Below, piece after piece: positions 24,265 through 35,089 of a stretch of DNA of 64,000 nucleotides. The stretch lies in the NCBI GenBank assembly GCA_973895155.1, contig OZ316891.1:29140001-29204000 (forward strand), in the 5' to 3' direction. Below the pieces are notes generated by a model, which did no database searches, had not been told where the DNA came from, and saw only the letters and a program-made list of their open reading frames with translations. Positions within the stretch are counted from its first letter, which is position 1, and every line of letters begins with the position of its first letter. The stretch is from Marsupella aquatica (Eukaryota > Marchantiophyta). A program made the translations under genes and the position numbers.

Positions 24265-25269
24265 ACCCTCAGTTAAATCTACATCAAGTTTAATGTTCCC
24301 TCACTTTCGCGGGGCGCGCCGTACAGTGCCTGTCCCAATCCCCGATGCTGCTGCCCGTTCCGGTCCAAGTTTGGCAGAACATAAACCAATACTCTAAGAT
24401 TTAACACATGCACTCCGGCCCGATCGACTTTGCGCCATCGACTGCGGGTTTATGTTTTGGCACATTCGCTCGCTCCAGCCCGAACGACTTAAGTTTGTGT
24501 CATCGACTTCTTCCTTGTGGAGTCGTGGTTTATATTCTGGCAACTCTTCTTTCCAACAGAGTTATATTTTCTTTGTAAGAGAGTCTAAGTGTTCAAGGCA
24601 AGCCTAGTACTTTGGTTAAGAGTCATGATTTATAGAGTATTGATTTATGTTGTGCCAAATACTTATCCTCTATGGACTTGTGATTAATGTTTTGGCAACA
24701 CTTCTTTCCAAGGGAGTGATGTTTATTTAGTAAGACAGTCTAAGCATTTAGGCACAACCTAGTATTTTGGTTAAGAGTCATGATTCTAGAGTCTTGGTTG
24801 ATGTTTTTCCAAATGCTTCTTTTCGATGGAGTCATGGTTTATGTTCTGGCAACACTTCTTTCCGATGGAGTCATACCTATTTTGTAATAGAATCTAAGTG
24901 TTCAAGGGGAGCCTAATACTTTGGTTGAGAGTCATGATTGTTAGACTCTTGGTTTATGTTATGCCAAGTACTTATTCTCTATGGAGTTGTGGTTTATGTC
25001 TTGGCAACACTTATTTCCAAAAAGTTGATGACACAAAGTCGACCGGGCTGGAGTGGCCGACAAAAAGTGATGGGTGCCAAAACATAAACCCGAAGTTGAT
25101 GGCACAAAGTCGATCGGACCGGAACGCATGCATTAAATCGTAGAGTATTGGTTTATGTTCTGTCAAACTTGGGCCGGAGCGGGCAACAACATCGGGGATT
25201 GGGACGGGCAGTGTATGGCACCCCGGGAAAGTGGGGGAGCATTAACTTGACGTAGATTTAACTCAGGGT
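24265..25269. mobile_element. 1,005-bp fold-back (Mutator-like) element, perfect 9-bp TSD
   Basis: Flanked by CTCTGGATC at 24256-24264 and again at 25270-25278. It begins ACCCTCAGTTAAATCTAC; the other end is the reverse complement of ACCCTGAGTTAAATCTAC. Inverted arms run about 280 bp inwards with shared blocks such as CAATCCCCGATG and AACATAAACCAATACTCTA. Between the arms lie three tandem ~155-bp units starting at 24547, 24702 and 24856 (next start 25011), each opening TTCTTTCC-A and containing TTGGTT-AGAGTCATGATT. Long TIRs with a 9-bp TSD are typical of Mutator-like elements; no transposase is encoded, so it is non-autonomous. Confidence 0.9.
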
Positions 25270-25325
25270 CTCTGGATCTACCATCTACGTCACTTTCAAT
25301 AAATTTCTATGAAGGAATGTTGCCG

Positions 25326-25581
25326 TGCTTGATGAGACCCCAAATGGAAATGTGTTACTTAAGAGGACCCTGAAACTTTGAGGACCCTGAAACTTTGGGA
25401 ACGTTGATTCAAGGTAGATTAACGGTTTGCATCACTCAGGGGTCCCATCACCCCAAATGGAAATGTGTTACATAATAGGACCCCATAAACTTTGGGAACG
25501 TTGACTCAAGGTAAATTAATAGTCTGGATCACTCAGGGGTCTCATCCAATAACACATTTCATTTTGGGGTCCCATTAAGCA
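25326..25581. mobile_element. CCCCAAAATG MITE copy B with internal duplication
   Basis: The left end TGCTTGATGAGACCCCAAATG and the right end (reverse complement TGCTTAATGGGACCCCAAAA) are inverted. About 110 bp is duplicated inside: 25336-25450 and 25451-25548 both carry CCCCAAATGGAAATGTGTTA, CTTTGGGAACGTTGA-TCAAGG and ATCACTCAGGGGTC. A smaller duplication of GAGGACCCTGAAACTTTG lies within the first half. Relative of 18722-18866. Confidence 0.75.
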
Positions 25582-26905
25582 TTCCTAAATCTAAGACTTC
25601 ATTTTGAGCTATCTGAGATTTCATTTTGAGCGAGAAGTCTCGTCTCTCTGATTTACACTATAATGTCTGCTCCCAGAATAGACTAGTCCTAGTTTTTTGC
25701 TATGCACAAAAATAGACCCACCCCCAAGGCATACCCAGGGTCCATGCAGTGCCCCACCCTCAGTGTTAGGCCATACCCCCTAACACTGCCCTCAATGTCA
25801 AGGTCTAAAGGTTTTGGCCTAAATGTGGGCATTCTAAATTTTAGATCATGGTTAACTAATCACCCTTGAATCTCAACACTCTCTGGTGTCAACTTGGTTT
25901 GAAGTTACTTAGGAATGCTACCGTCTTCCCCTAAACACAATGCCATGGCCTTGTAATCGAATAGTGGGCCATGGGGCACTCTATTCAAATAGTGCGCCTG
26001 GGCATTGTATTCAAGTTTTGACTATTTGTTTTCATTTTTTTTATTTGCAAGGCGTTGTGTTTGAATAATGATGTTGTGTTTGAATATTGGCATTGGCATA
26101 TGCTTCTTGAATTATTTTTTCTATTTGTGCTCATTGATATAGAATAGTTTAGAGTTACATCTTGAACACAATGTCCACCTCAAACACAACGCCAATATTC
26201 GAACACAACACCCGGACGTTGTCTTAAAATGACTGTTTTTGAAACAAAAAAACTTTTACTTAGGGAGACCTAAAAAAATCCATTTTCAAACACAACGCCC
26301 GGGCCCTGTATTTTGGGGAAAGACAGTTTAATTGTTTTTGAATTAATGCTTCTGTTACCATTGAGAGGATAGTGTGAGCATTAAGGGGGGATTTACAAGA
26401 ACCTCGACAAGAACTAGGCACCAGTTCTTTCTTTTTGTCTATGCCTGACATGCAATCCTAGCCATTCAAATGTGAGAACCGGCCAGACTTCACTTTACAT
26501 GAACTTGGGGGCACACTCAAGCACAACCATTATAATAGTGTTTTGCCAATATGCACATCTTTGTTGGTCAAAAACTTAGACCTCCTTTTGAGTTATAGAA
26601 ATTTGGACCAAACAACAATTCTTCACATGTACTTTCTCATGAGCTATGGATTCTTAAGGACTTTTTCCATAGTGGTGTCTTGTGGGTGTAGTGTGCAATT
26701 GAGTGCTCTCATGTTCCTAATTGTTGTGTAGTCTGGAGCTGACTATTTCTTACACAACTGCCCCCATTGCTTTGGATGGAAAACACTCAAGGAGCTCACC
26801 TTCTTTTTGCCTTGAACACAAAAAGCAGGCCCATCCAACAAAGGATAGGCGTCCTGCTATGGAGCATGTGATTTCATGTAGGATAGCCACATGGCTAGGG
26901 GACAA
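25582..26905. other. No gene recognised; imperfect inverted repeat at 25925-26330
   Basis: The phrase TTGTGTTTGAAT recurs at 26055-26090 on the plus strand. It recurs inverted as ATTC-AACACAAC at 26180-26210 and CAAACACAACGCC at 26185 and 26288. Together they make a loose palindrome of roughly 400 bp. It may be a decayed fold-back element, but I cannot define ends or a TSD. No coding gene is evident. Confidence 0.4.
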
Positions 26906-26909
26906 CACC

Positions 26910-27501
26910 CCCTGGGCCCTCACTCTTTGTATATTATACAATCATACCCGTGAGCCTCCCCTACACAGGTATCCTTTCTTATTAATTTTTCTCCTATACA
27001 GATTATCCTTGTTTTTTATAAAAACCAAAAATTTCCTCTTATTAAAGTATCTTCACTGTATTACAAAAGGGAGTTTTGGGCACTAATAATTATCCTTCAT
27101 ATATTACAATTTCACTCCACACACCCGGTCCATCCCCCATCGCCCCCGGGATCGCCCCCAATCCTCCGTTCAAAACTTTTCTGGCTTAGCATAGCTGCCA
27201 GTATTAACATTTTAATCTATGAAGGAGATATGGATACTGTAAGGATAATACACGTGTACCAATTATAATTTGACATGTGTACCAACAATACAATGCCGCG
27301 TGTTGCTACCTATTGATTTACCCTTCCGCAAAAGTAAGAAGGATGTCATTTCAAGGGATCTTGCAAAATTACAAAGTGGTTTCGGTATATATGCGGAGGT
27401 TGCGGAATTGTAGCGAATTATAAAAATTACCGCCGAAGGGATAAAAATGACCCTTGAACGGTTCTCACATCCTCCTCGTATTAGAAAGGAGTGGGGGCCC
27501 A
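26910..27501. mobile_element. 592-bp TIR element (GGGCCC-ended family), perfect 11-bp TSD
   Basis: Flanked by GGGACAACACC at 26899-26909 and 27502-27512. It begins CCCTGGGCCCTCACTC and ends GAGTGGGGGCCCA. The right subterminal text CGGTTCTCACATCCTCCTCG plus TATTAG matches the corresponding part of the 200-bp copies in the chromovirus (GCACGTCCTCCACATATTAG). Those copies also start CCCTAGGCCC directly after an 11-bp TSD, so the family border is well supported. There is no coding capacity. A Mutator-like origin is inferred from TSD length. Confidence 0.85.
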
Positions 27502-27512
27502 GGGACAACACC

Positions 27513-27665
27513 ATACCCAGGGAACCAACAGGGACCCACACCAAGAGGGAGAGAGAATAAAACTTGTGCCCCAAACGGGCTATCCAGGGGCTGAAGAGAA
27601 ACCAATACTCCCACCACTACACCCCACGCACACGTACACACCAAACCAGGAGGGAAAGAGGGTTA
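27513..27665 (-). mobile_element. SINE-like fragment, copy of 34845-35085
   Basis: The block ATACTCCCACCACTACACCC followed by CACGCACACGTACACACCA, and the preceding GGGGCTGAAGAGAAACCA, align with GAGGAGAAGCCAGTATTCCC and CATCACTACACCCCACCAAC at 34955-35000. The tRNA-like head is not clear in this copy. Confidence 0.45.
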
Positions 27666-27669
27666 AATC

Positions 27670-28690
27670 AAGATGTCTAGACAGAATGTACGTCCACATG
27701 AGATTAGACCTATTTGGTAAGAGGGTGTGCCTTAGGCCGCATCCGCCCCTAACCACCCTTTGCTTGTTTGCCTAGTGGTACGACAGACCAACCCTGCAGC
27801 TCTCCAATTCACTTCCCCTCTTCAGACCCCGGTACCCCAAAACCATTTTCTGCTCATTTCTCAAAAACAATGAACTAATTTTAGATGCCTGTTTTTTGTG
27901 GAATGTTGTGAGATCTAGTTTGAGTTTCCCGTATAATTGGTGAACTAATGAATTGACACCCATATTGGAAAAATCCTAAAAATCAGATAATTATGCTCTT
28001 TCATATCCAGAATTGTACTCTATATAAAACAAGTAGTGTGCTATACCCAGAGTTCTTTATACAAATGCTTTTGGTTTAGCCTTGTGCTTCAGTTTCATGA
28101 AAAACTTCTACTCAATAGACTCTTTGCCGGAGAAAGATTTCAAAATCAAGAAGCATTAAAGAGAAGCAAAACTCATCCAGGGCAATCAGCAGGGGACAGG
28201 CAAAGAGCTGGGGTCCAAGAGAGCATGCACAAGCGAACCAATCATCTAAACCAAATTTTGGAAGATTTGAGGGAATGCCTAGTACACTGTGTTGAGCCTT
28301 AACTGTTTTTGTGCGGACACTTCAAACTGACATGTCACGATAATGTGGGGAAACTAGGAGAGTCAATAGATCTCTAGATAACCACTTGCAATAAACCCAC
28401 ACTCCGTCCCTCCGACTTTTCAATCGGTTGCCAAAGTACGAAAGGCCATATTGAATCTGTGAAGAGTTTCTCTGAGGAAAACCCACCACATTTTCAATTG
28501 CCAAATTGTGTGCGTGGGGGAATCTGTAATCAATCACTCAATCAGGAAGCCCGATCGAGGTACCGTCCTATGTCGTCCAATGCTCGAACTAAGACCACGA
28601 AAAGAGGCCATCTCATGTCGACAGTAAAACACAAAAGGCTGAGAAGTATGACATGCTTGACTCGGATTCTGTCAATGACAGAGCAAAGCA
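27670..28690. other. No gene recognised; one exon-like open stretch
   Basis: 28096-28302 (plus) is open after a possible acceptor (GTGCTTCAG) and reads as a charged helical peptide ending at 28302. I cannot assign it to a family and see no partner exons. Confidence 0.3.
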
Positions 28691-28695
28691 ATTCA

Positions 28696-28918
28696 GCGAA
28701 TGCCAAAAGACAGTCCAAATCTCCATCCAATGCAGATTTGAAGCTGAAAGTTCTTATTCAGAGCAGGATACTCGAATGCCAACAAATAGTCCAAATCTCC
28801 ATCGGAGGCAGAATTGAAACAGAAACTTCTTATCGAGCGCAGGATGCTCACGATGCTCACATGCAAAAAAACAGACAAAAACTCCATCCATGGAAGAATT
28901 GAAACAGAAATCTCCTTT
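28696..28918. repeat. Three tandem ~80-bp units
   Basis: Units share CGAATGCCAA, AGTCCAAATCTCCATC, GCAGA-TTGAA-C-GAAA and TTCTTAT. The third is the most diverged. The repeat keeps one frame open, which explains the 147-codon open frame here; it shows no other sign of being a gene. Confidence 0.75.
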
Positions 28919-29185
28919 TTGCAGCATTTTGAAGTACCCTTCCCTTCCTGTAACAACATTTGATTCTATTTACAAGCTTCAGAGACTATCTTATAGGGAT
29001 TGCCTTCTAGAGAATCGTACTTCTGACTGAGACCCGCAAGTATCTTGCACGTGTTGACTCGGTACTTAGTAGTTTCCGTGTACTTCAAATGTACGAACAA
29101 CCAAACACACTACAACTGCAGCGAAGCTGCGTTCTGACTCTGGTGAAGGTCTAACATCTCTCACATCGTTTCCTGGAGCTGTTTC

Positions 29186-30139
29186 TTATGGAATAGGGGA
29201 TATGACTATTTTCCCAGTGGCTCGGCCAGATTCGAGATATGCCCATGCTTCTACCACGTCCGAAAATTTGTATGGACTCTTAGCATCAAGTATGGGCTTC
29301 AAAGTGCCATCCTGAAGATACGGCTTCAGCTTTTCAAGGGTCTCACTCGTGGATAAAACCTCAAAATTGAGAATTGGAGGTTGTGCTTGACCATTGAAGA
29401 CTAGGCCCTTACCGTTCTCCTTCAATGCAAGCAGAGTCTCCCCTTTGCCAACTAGGTCAAGCACAACATCGTACTTCTCTGGATGATCTTTAAGATCTTC
29501 CTTTTTATAATCGATGACAGTGTCTGCACCTAGGCCTTTCAAGAAGTCGACCTTCGGAGTACTCCCTGTTGCAGCGACCTTCGATGCTTTGAAAACATGC
29601 TTGGCAAGCTGAACTGCCAAAGATCCGACACCTCCTGCTCCTCCAAGGATCAACACCGTCCCACCCTCCTGAAGCCCTCCAAACTCCAAACTTTGATATG
29701 CTGTTTCAATAACCACAGGCAAACTTGCTGCCTCGGCAAAATTTAGATTTTCGGGAATGGCAGCAATCAGCCTCTCTTCTACCGCACAGTATTGAGCGAG
29801 GGTACCGTACTGCTTCGGGTTGTTCATTGCATGCTCACTAACATCTCCATACACTTTGTCTCCAACCTTGAATTTCGTCACAGCACTCCCCACTTGTACC
29901 ACAACACCAGCCAAATCAAACCCAGGCACGGTCGGGAGGTCAGCATCCTTGGCGCCAATTTTCGAATAAAGTCCGACCCGCCGCATCGTATCAACGGGAT
30001 TCAGCGATGCTGCGTGCACCTTGACCAACACTTGATCAGGTGCTGTTGAAGGCACCGTCACATCGCTTAAGCTGAGGATTTCCTTCGGCCCAAACTCTTT
30101 GTAAATCCAAGCCTTCTGAGTGTGAGGGATCGTCGTCAT
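29186..30139 (-). CDS. Zinc-independent MDR reductase (quinone / alkenal oxidoreductase type)
   Basis: An uninterrupted 317-aa frame from ATG 30139 to TAA 29186. It belongs to the medium-chain dehydrogenase/reductase superfamily, quinone-oxidoreductase branch: an N-terminal GroES-like part (residues ~10-125, with VHAASLNPVDTMRR and GFDLAGVV), then a Rossmann domain opening ILGGAGGVGSLAVQLAK (~164-180). The catalytic-zinc cysteine/histidine ligands of alcohol dehydrogenases are absent. Closest by memory to plant alkenal/one oxidoreductases and the related furanone reductases, which use NADPH to reduce the C=C bond of reactive carbonyls. Plastid AORs carry a transit peptide; this protein starts directly with the domain, so a cytosolic location is likely (inference). 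Exact substrate is unknown. There are no introns in the coding region. Confidence 0.9.
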   Translation of the reverse strand: MTTIPHTQKAWIYKEFGPKEILSLSDVTVPSTAPDQVLVKVHAASLNPVDTMRRVGLYSKIGAKDADLPTVPGFDLAGVVVQVGSAVTKFKVGDKVYGDVSEHAMNNPKQYGTLAQYCAVEERLIAAIPENLNFAEAASLPVVIETAYQSLEFGGLQEGGTVLILGGAGGVGSLAVQLAKHVFKASKVAATGSTPKVDFLKGLGADTVIDYKKEDLKDHPEKYDVVLDLVGKGETLLALKENGKGLVFNGQAQPPILNFEVLSTSETLEKLKPYLQDGTLKPILDAKSPYKFSDVVEAWAYLESGRATGKIVISPIP

Positions 30140-30860
30140 CTTGCTGGCCTGTTCGATTCCTGCTCTGCTCTGTGACGTCTCTGTGCCTTCTCTTCTCTCG
30201 CCGTCTCTGTGAACTTCTGCTCTACCAGGATCGTCAATTCCACTCCGCTCTCTGCAGAACTTCGAGCTTCAAATGATTATATATATGTTCAATGTATGTA
30301 CCACGTTACCACCTCCTGCAATCCAAAGCCCATTTCTCGGGTTATCAGCAGGGCCCACCTAAGGAATCCTGCGAACGACGAAGGTGCACTCGAAAGAGGC
30401 ACCCTCTGCGGCATTTTTGCAATCACAAATCCAGAAGTCGTCGGTCAGGCGTCGAATTCGGAAAAGTTGAGAACCCAGATGATCCCTGCACCAGCTCGTG
30501 CTGAACAGGACGCACTTGTCGAATCCGCCCAAATCTCCAAGTAAGCCAAACAAATTCCTCCGCTCATGGGTAAGTTCCACCTCGACGAAACACAGCGGAT
30601 TGCTTCCTCGATCTCGCATCCTGCCCACGAGCTGCTCTTGTCGCCTTATAGCCCGACGACTTTGAGAGGGGACTTTCTCAACGGCTATTTTTTTGCTTGC
30701 CTTGAAAGCACTAGACCCATAGAGGTTATATACTTTGGAATTTTGGATAGACCCATAGACTTTATACTTTGGAGTATGCACTACTATAGGGTGGGTCCCG
30801 GTAACATCAAAATATGACATATAAGGTGTAAAACATCACTCCATATCATGATAAATCTCA
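30140..30860. other. Upstream region of the reductase gene
   Basis: Should hold its promoter and leader. Overlapping open frames on both strands (30209-30544 plus, 30359-30820 minus) have no recognisable domain. I cannot support a gene. Confidence 0.4.
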
Positions 30861-30866
30861 CCAGGC

Positions 30867-31023
30867 CTGTGACAGAAGGGGTAGGTCACAAAGGCTGCAT
30901 GATTACACTGTTACTAGGTGTTTACAGAAGGGGTAGGTCATAAAGCTGCAGGATTACACGGCTACTAGGTGTTGACAAAAGGGGTAGGTCACAAAGGCTG
31001 CACGATTACACTGCTACTAGGTG
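30867..31023. repeat. Three tandem ~53-bp units
   Basis: Each unit contains CAGAAGGGGTAGGTCA (or CAAAAGGGG), AAAG-CTGCA-GATTACAC and TACTAGGTGT. The array is just downstream of a phrase ATCACTCCATATCATGATAA that recurs at about 34760. Confidence 0.8.
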
Positions 31024-32400
31024 TGTTAAACCACAACTCAGGGTATAAGATGACCACCAGCCCTGCCCAAAGCCATAATCACCCTGCCCGTGTCAGACTG
31101 ATATTCCCTGGTCACCCGTGGTTTGCAGTGCCTGCCCTAGCTACAAGTCACGGCCTCTCTTCCCATACTCAGTGCCTCCCTTCCGAATCTGAGTAGCTCG
31201 CAGCCATAGCTGGAGCTTGAAGCAGCTCTTCGAAGTAGCTCGGAGGCCGCTGCTCGCCTCCTCAAACCTCGTGGCTGTCTCTTGGTGGTTATATTTTCTG
31301 CGGATGAAAACCATGTTTCAAACATGACTGACGGCATTTCCACTTATTCTTGAAAACCCAAGACTTATTTGGAAATGAGTTCAAGAGAGTGTTGCATCAT
31401 GGAAAAGAATATATTTTGTCTTCAACAACTTGTCTTGCAACTTGTTTGCAGTTCACTTGACTTTGTTTGGGGCCAAATTGACTGATTAGAGAGTGACGCC
31501 GAGGTGAAGTCACATCTGATAAAACTTGAAGCTTTCACCCCATTTTATTGTGTTTTGTGATCTTTCAATTTTATATGAAATCTGACCATTCGGCATACAA
31601 GCACCCTAATATTTGTTTCACAACCATTTAAACAATTAGCAGATAAGGACCCAAACTGCCCTAGGTTGCCTATGCAAAAACTAATACATGGTTAAGTCAT
31701 ACTATTTTGGCAACTCTACAACAATAGAGTGAAGTTGAACACAATTAATGCCCTCGATAGGTTATTAATTTAGATTTATTTTATTGTCCAATATCCGGAA
31801 GTTAGAAGTTCCATTTTGAGCCCCAGCCCTATCGGGTCCCACTTGGTAGTCTTGACCAGCATAATATAACTCTGGGCACAATTCAAATGGTATAGACATG
31901 GACTTTTAGGTATTCTCTACTGAACTTTTTTGGACGGCTTTGCATCCTGCTGAGTTCCTTTGTGCAAAGCAGATAAATGGCAAATAAGTGGAATTTGGTG
32001 TGGATGAGTCTTGCTGAGAAAAACAATACAAAGTAATTTGCAGAGATGGTACCTTGCGGAGACAGAACTTTTGGAAGCATTTATGGGCCCCCATCACAAA
32101 AGCTCAACATAGTTAAGCCCAATAACCTAATTAGTTCTTGATTAATATCACACCTAACCTAAGTAAAAGTACACCCAACCCATTCTCCTCTAATAACTCA
32201 AACATAAATCTAGTAAGATTTGTGTTTTAAAATGCGTGGGAAGTTTAGAAAAAGAGGAAAAGAAGATATTTTTCCTTTTTGATTTTGATTTCATAATTTT
32301 TACTTTATTGAAAACTCCCTTAACTAGTGTTTGCCCCCTCTCGCAAAAAAAATGATAAAAACAAGGATCATTTTGAACAAAGATTTATAAAAACCAAAAG
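31024..32400. other. No gene recognised
   Basis: AT-rich. The phrase ATTTATGGGCCCCCATCACA at about 32077 recurs at about 34612 with similar flanks, so a dispersed repeat of unknown type is present. Confidence 0.35.
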
Positions 32401-32404
32401 CTCT

Positions 32405-32660
32405 CCCTCTCTTTGTCTTTCTTTCCTCCCCTTAAAGTACCCTTAAACCTCCATCCCACCCACCCTAAAAGGTTGAAAATAACTAATGCAAAGAATAAAA
32501 TATCTCAACAATTGAAAAAAATATTCCTTTACCCTTTTTCATCCCTCCCCTTATAGTAACCTTAATACTCCATCCCGACCAAAGAATCAAAATGTCTATT
32601 TTTTGTCTTTTTATTACTCCTCTCCTTTAAGATACCCTTAATCCTATGTAACAGGCCCAC
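32405..32660. repeat. Three loose ~115-bp pyrimidine-rich units
   Basis: Units share CTTTC-TCC-TCCCCTTA-AGTA-CCTTAA--CTCCATCCC-ACC. Divergence is high. Confidence 0.5.
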
Positions 32661-32842
32661 CCTCAAACAAATAAAATAATCTAAAAGAGATTACGGGAGA
32701 GACCATTCACGTGTTCCATATCCATCCTTTCTCCTAAACAAACAGGAAGAAGAAGAAATAGAAACACAAAAAGTCCCTTCAAAGATGTTCTTATTGAGCG
32801 ACTTCAAAAGAGTTGTTCATCTTCCCTGGTGAACCATTTCAC

Positions 32843-34245
32843 GAGGGATATGCTTTATACACCCCCTCCTGGAGATAGTTTGCTTGATCAGCCCCCTGGA
32901 AACATTTTTGCCCCAAACTACCCCCTCTTTATGATATGTACCCTTTGTTCTTCTAAAAGTTTTTATAAAGTTTTTGCCTTACAAAGACCAAATTGGGTCA
33001 CTTGTCACTGTAGCCATTTCAACCACGAACCATGCTGAAAATCACAGTGACCGAGCGTTGTAGAGCCACAACCATTCCCGGGCCACAAACTGAAGTGTAG
33101 GCGTTGAATGTTTGCGCAGCCTACAGGTACATTGACATTAGGGTTATTCTCATGCAAAGACATTAACATGAATGTCTTCACTTTCTAAACATCATTCCGC
33201 ATTTTTCTGATATCCTCCCAATCCGTCTTTTTCGTCCACGCTCACGGTGACAAGTTCTCTGCAGCTTTTCACGAGGCACATGGTTCACATGTGCAACTGA
33301 TCAAAGTGAGGTTTAAGGAATCATGGGAGGATATAAAAAACGCCCTAAGTTACCCTAGATACCCCTTCATATGGAGAGTTTCTGTAATTTAATTGGTAAT
33401 CTCCAATCATGATTCAGTCATGGTTTCAAGATATGAATGCACGTTTGGGAAGACAATATGGACATTGTCTTCCCACCACACTTAGCATTGTCTTCCCACC
33501 TAAATTCAATTTGCAATTAGTGATAGATACGGTCCCCCATTAACATTTCACTGGCTCGTTTGGTAATGTAAGACCTGGTTATTACTTACTCTTGGGTTGT
33601 TTCACTTTCATTTATCGTCTTACTATATAGCCCTGGTTCTTGCTGAGTGCATTCATATCAACCATGACTGAATCATAACCCAACATTACCAATTAAATTA
33701 TAGAAACTTTCATGTGAAGGGGTATTTAGGGTTTAGGGGTATTTAGGGTTTAGGGCATTTGTTTGATATCCTCCCATTCCTTAAACCTTATTTCAGTTGC
33801 ACATGTGAACCATGCCCCTCGTGACAAGCCACAGAGAAGTTGTCACCGTTCGAGGGTGGACAAAAAAGACAAAATGGGAGGATATCAGAAAAATGCGGAA
33901 TGATGTTTAGAAAGTGAAGACCTTCATGTCAATGTCTTTGCATGAGAATAACCCTAATGTCGATGTACAGGCTGTGCAAACATTCAACGCCTACAGTTCA
34001 GTTTGTGGCCCGGGAATGGTTGCGGCTCGAGAACGCTCGGTCACAGCGATTTTGAGCATGGTTTGTGATTAAAATGGCTACATTGACAAGCAACCCAGTT
34101 TGGTCTTTGTAAGGCAGAAACTCACTTTATACAAACTTTTAGAAGGGTACGGATCATAAAGAGGAGGTCTATTGGGGCAAAAATGTTTCTAGGGGGCTAA
34201 TCAAGCAAACTATCTGCGAGAGGGGGCTATTAAGCATATCCCTCC
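32843..34245. mobile_element. 1,403-bp fold-back (Mutator-like) element, perfect 9-bp TSD
   Basis: Flanked by CCATTTCAC at 32834-32842 and 34246-34254. It begins GAGGGATATGCTT and ends with its inverse, AAGCATATCCCTC (plus one C). Arms of about 600 bp are inverted copies: e.g. GGCGTTGAATGTTTGCGCAG at 33100 faces its inverse at 33985, and TCTGATATCCTCCCAATCC faces GGGAGGATATCAGA. Only about 200 bp in the centre is unpaired. No transposase is encoded. The right arm carries four TTTAGGG-type motifs (33724-33756). The open frames inside are not genes. Confidence 0.9.
33724..33756 (+). repeat. Interstitial telomere-like motifs (TTTAGGG)
   Basis: ATTTAGGGTTTAGGGG is followed by a second ATTTAGGGTTTAGGG. 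TTTAGGG is the standard plant telomere unit. The opposite arm of the same element reads CCCTAAGTTACCCTAG at the matching place, so the motif belongs to the transposon arm rather than to a chromosome-end relic. Confidence 0.6.
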
Positions 34246-34296
34246 CCATTTCACCCAAAGGAAATAAATAAAAATAGAAATCAAATCAAATAAAGA

Positions 34297-34475
34297 CAAT
34301 GGTGAGAGAATAAAGTATAGTCATTGATGAGGGGCAATGGTGAGAGAATAAAGTATAGCCATTGATGAGGGGCATTCAATGTATTGTATTTTGTGTAAAT
34401 TAAAATAAAGATAATGGTGAGACCTGAGAGAATAAAGTAGAGACGTTGATGAGTGGCATTCAATGTATTGTCTTT
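34297..34475. repeat. Three short tandem units (~40-110 bp)
   Basis: Unit core AATGGTGAGAGAATAAAGTA, then TAG-CATTGATGAGGGGCA. Copies start near 34297, 34336 and 34411; the last two share the longer GGCATTCAATGTATTGT-TTTTGTGT. Confidence 0.75.
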
Positions 34476-34844
34476 TGTGTTTAGTACTGTATATTGTCTA
34501 TAGTATGTGCAATAAGTGTAAAGGCAATGACAATAAATTAAAGAGTGTTGGAGGGAGGAGAGGGTATAATGTATTTGTGTGGAAATAGTATGCTTAGAAA
34601 AAAACTTTGGAGACATTTTTGGGCCCCCACCACAAAACTGAAAGTTGAGCCAAAAATATCCATGTAGTGTGGAAGACCTGGTTTTGGTCCACATCATGAT
34701 AAATAAATCTAGTTTTATTCTTTAAATCAATGAATACACAATGTATATATAACATATAGTGTATGACATCACTCCATATCATGATAAATCTAGTTTTGTT
34801 TTAATTAATGAGTGCATAGGGTATATTCCCATATTTTGATGTGT

Positions 34845-35085
34845 GATTACCAGCAGGGCTATAGGGTAGTACACAAGGGATACCCGGGTATCCGTACTAG
34901 GAAGAAGAGTGGGTTGGACTAAGATCACAAAGACACCAGCCAGAGGCCGAGGAGAAGCCAGTATTCCCATCACTACACCCCACCAACACAAACACACAAT
35001 ACCCTCCAGACCCCTTGCGTGTGGAGGAGGGATTGAACCTGAGACCTCATTGTTCTAGGCTAAACTCTTGGCCAAATGGCCAAAA
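34845..35085 (-). mobile_element. tRNA-derived SINE with clear box A and box B
   Basis: On the minus strand the head (35085 downwards) reads TTGGCCAAGAGTTTAGCC (box A type), and 30-40 bases later GTCTCAGGTTCAATCCC (box B type), as in a tRNA. The body then runs to about 34845. A related body lies at 27513-27665. The element differs from the 12667/16438 SINEs, so two SINE families are present. Confidence 0.65.
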
Positions 35086-35089
35086 CCAG

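Noticed and set aside
28459-28902. 147-codon open frame
   Set aside because: Covers the 80-bp tandem array, starts at a non-ATG codon, and shows no domain.
29792-30049. Plus-strand frame opposite the reductase gene
   Set aside because: Shadow of the well-supported minus-strand coding sequence.
30359-30820. 153-codon minus-strand frame upstream of the reductase gene
   Set aside because: No domain recognised and no reliable start; lies in a leader/promoter interval.
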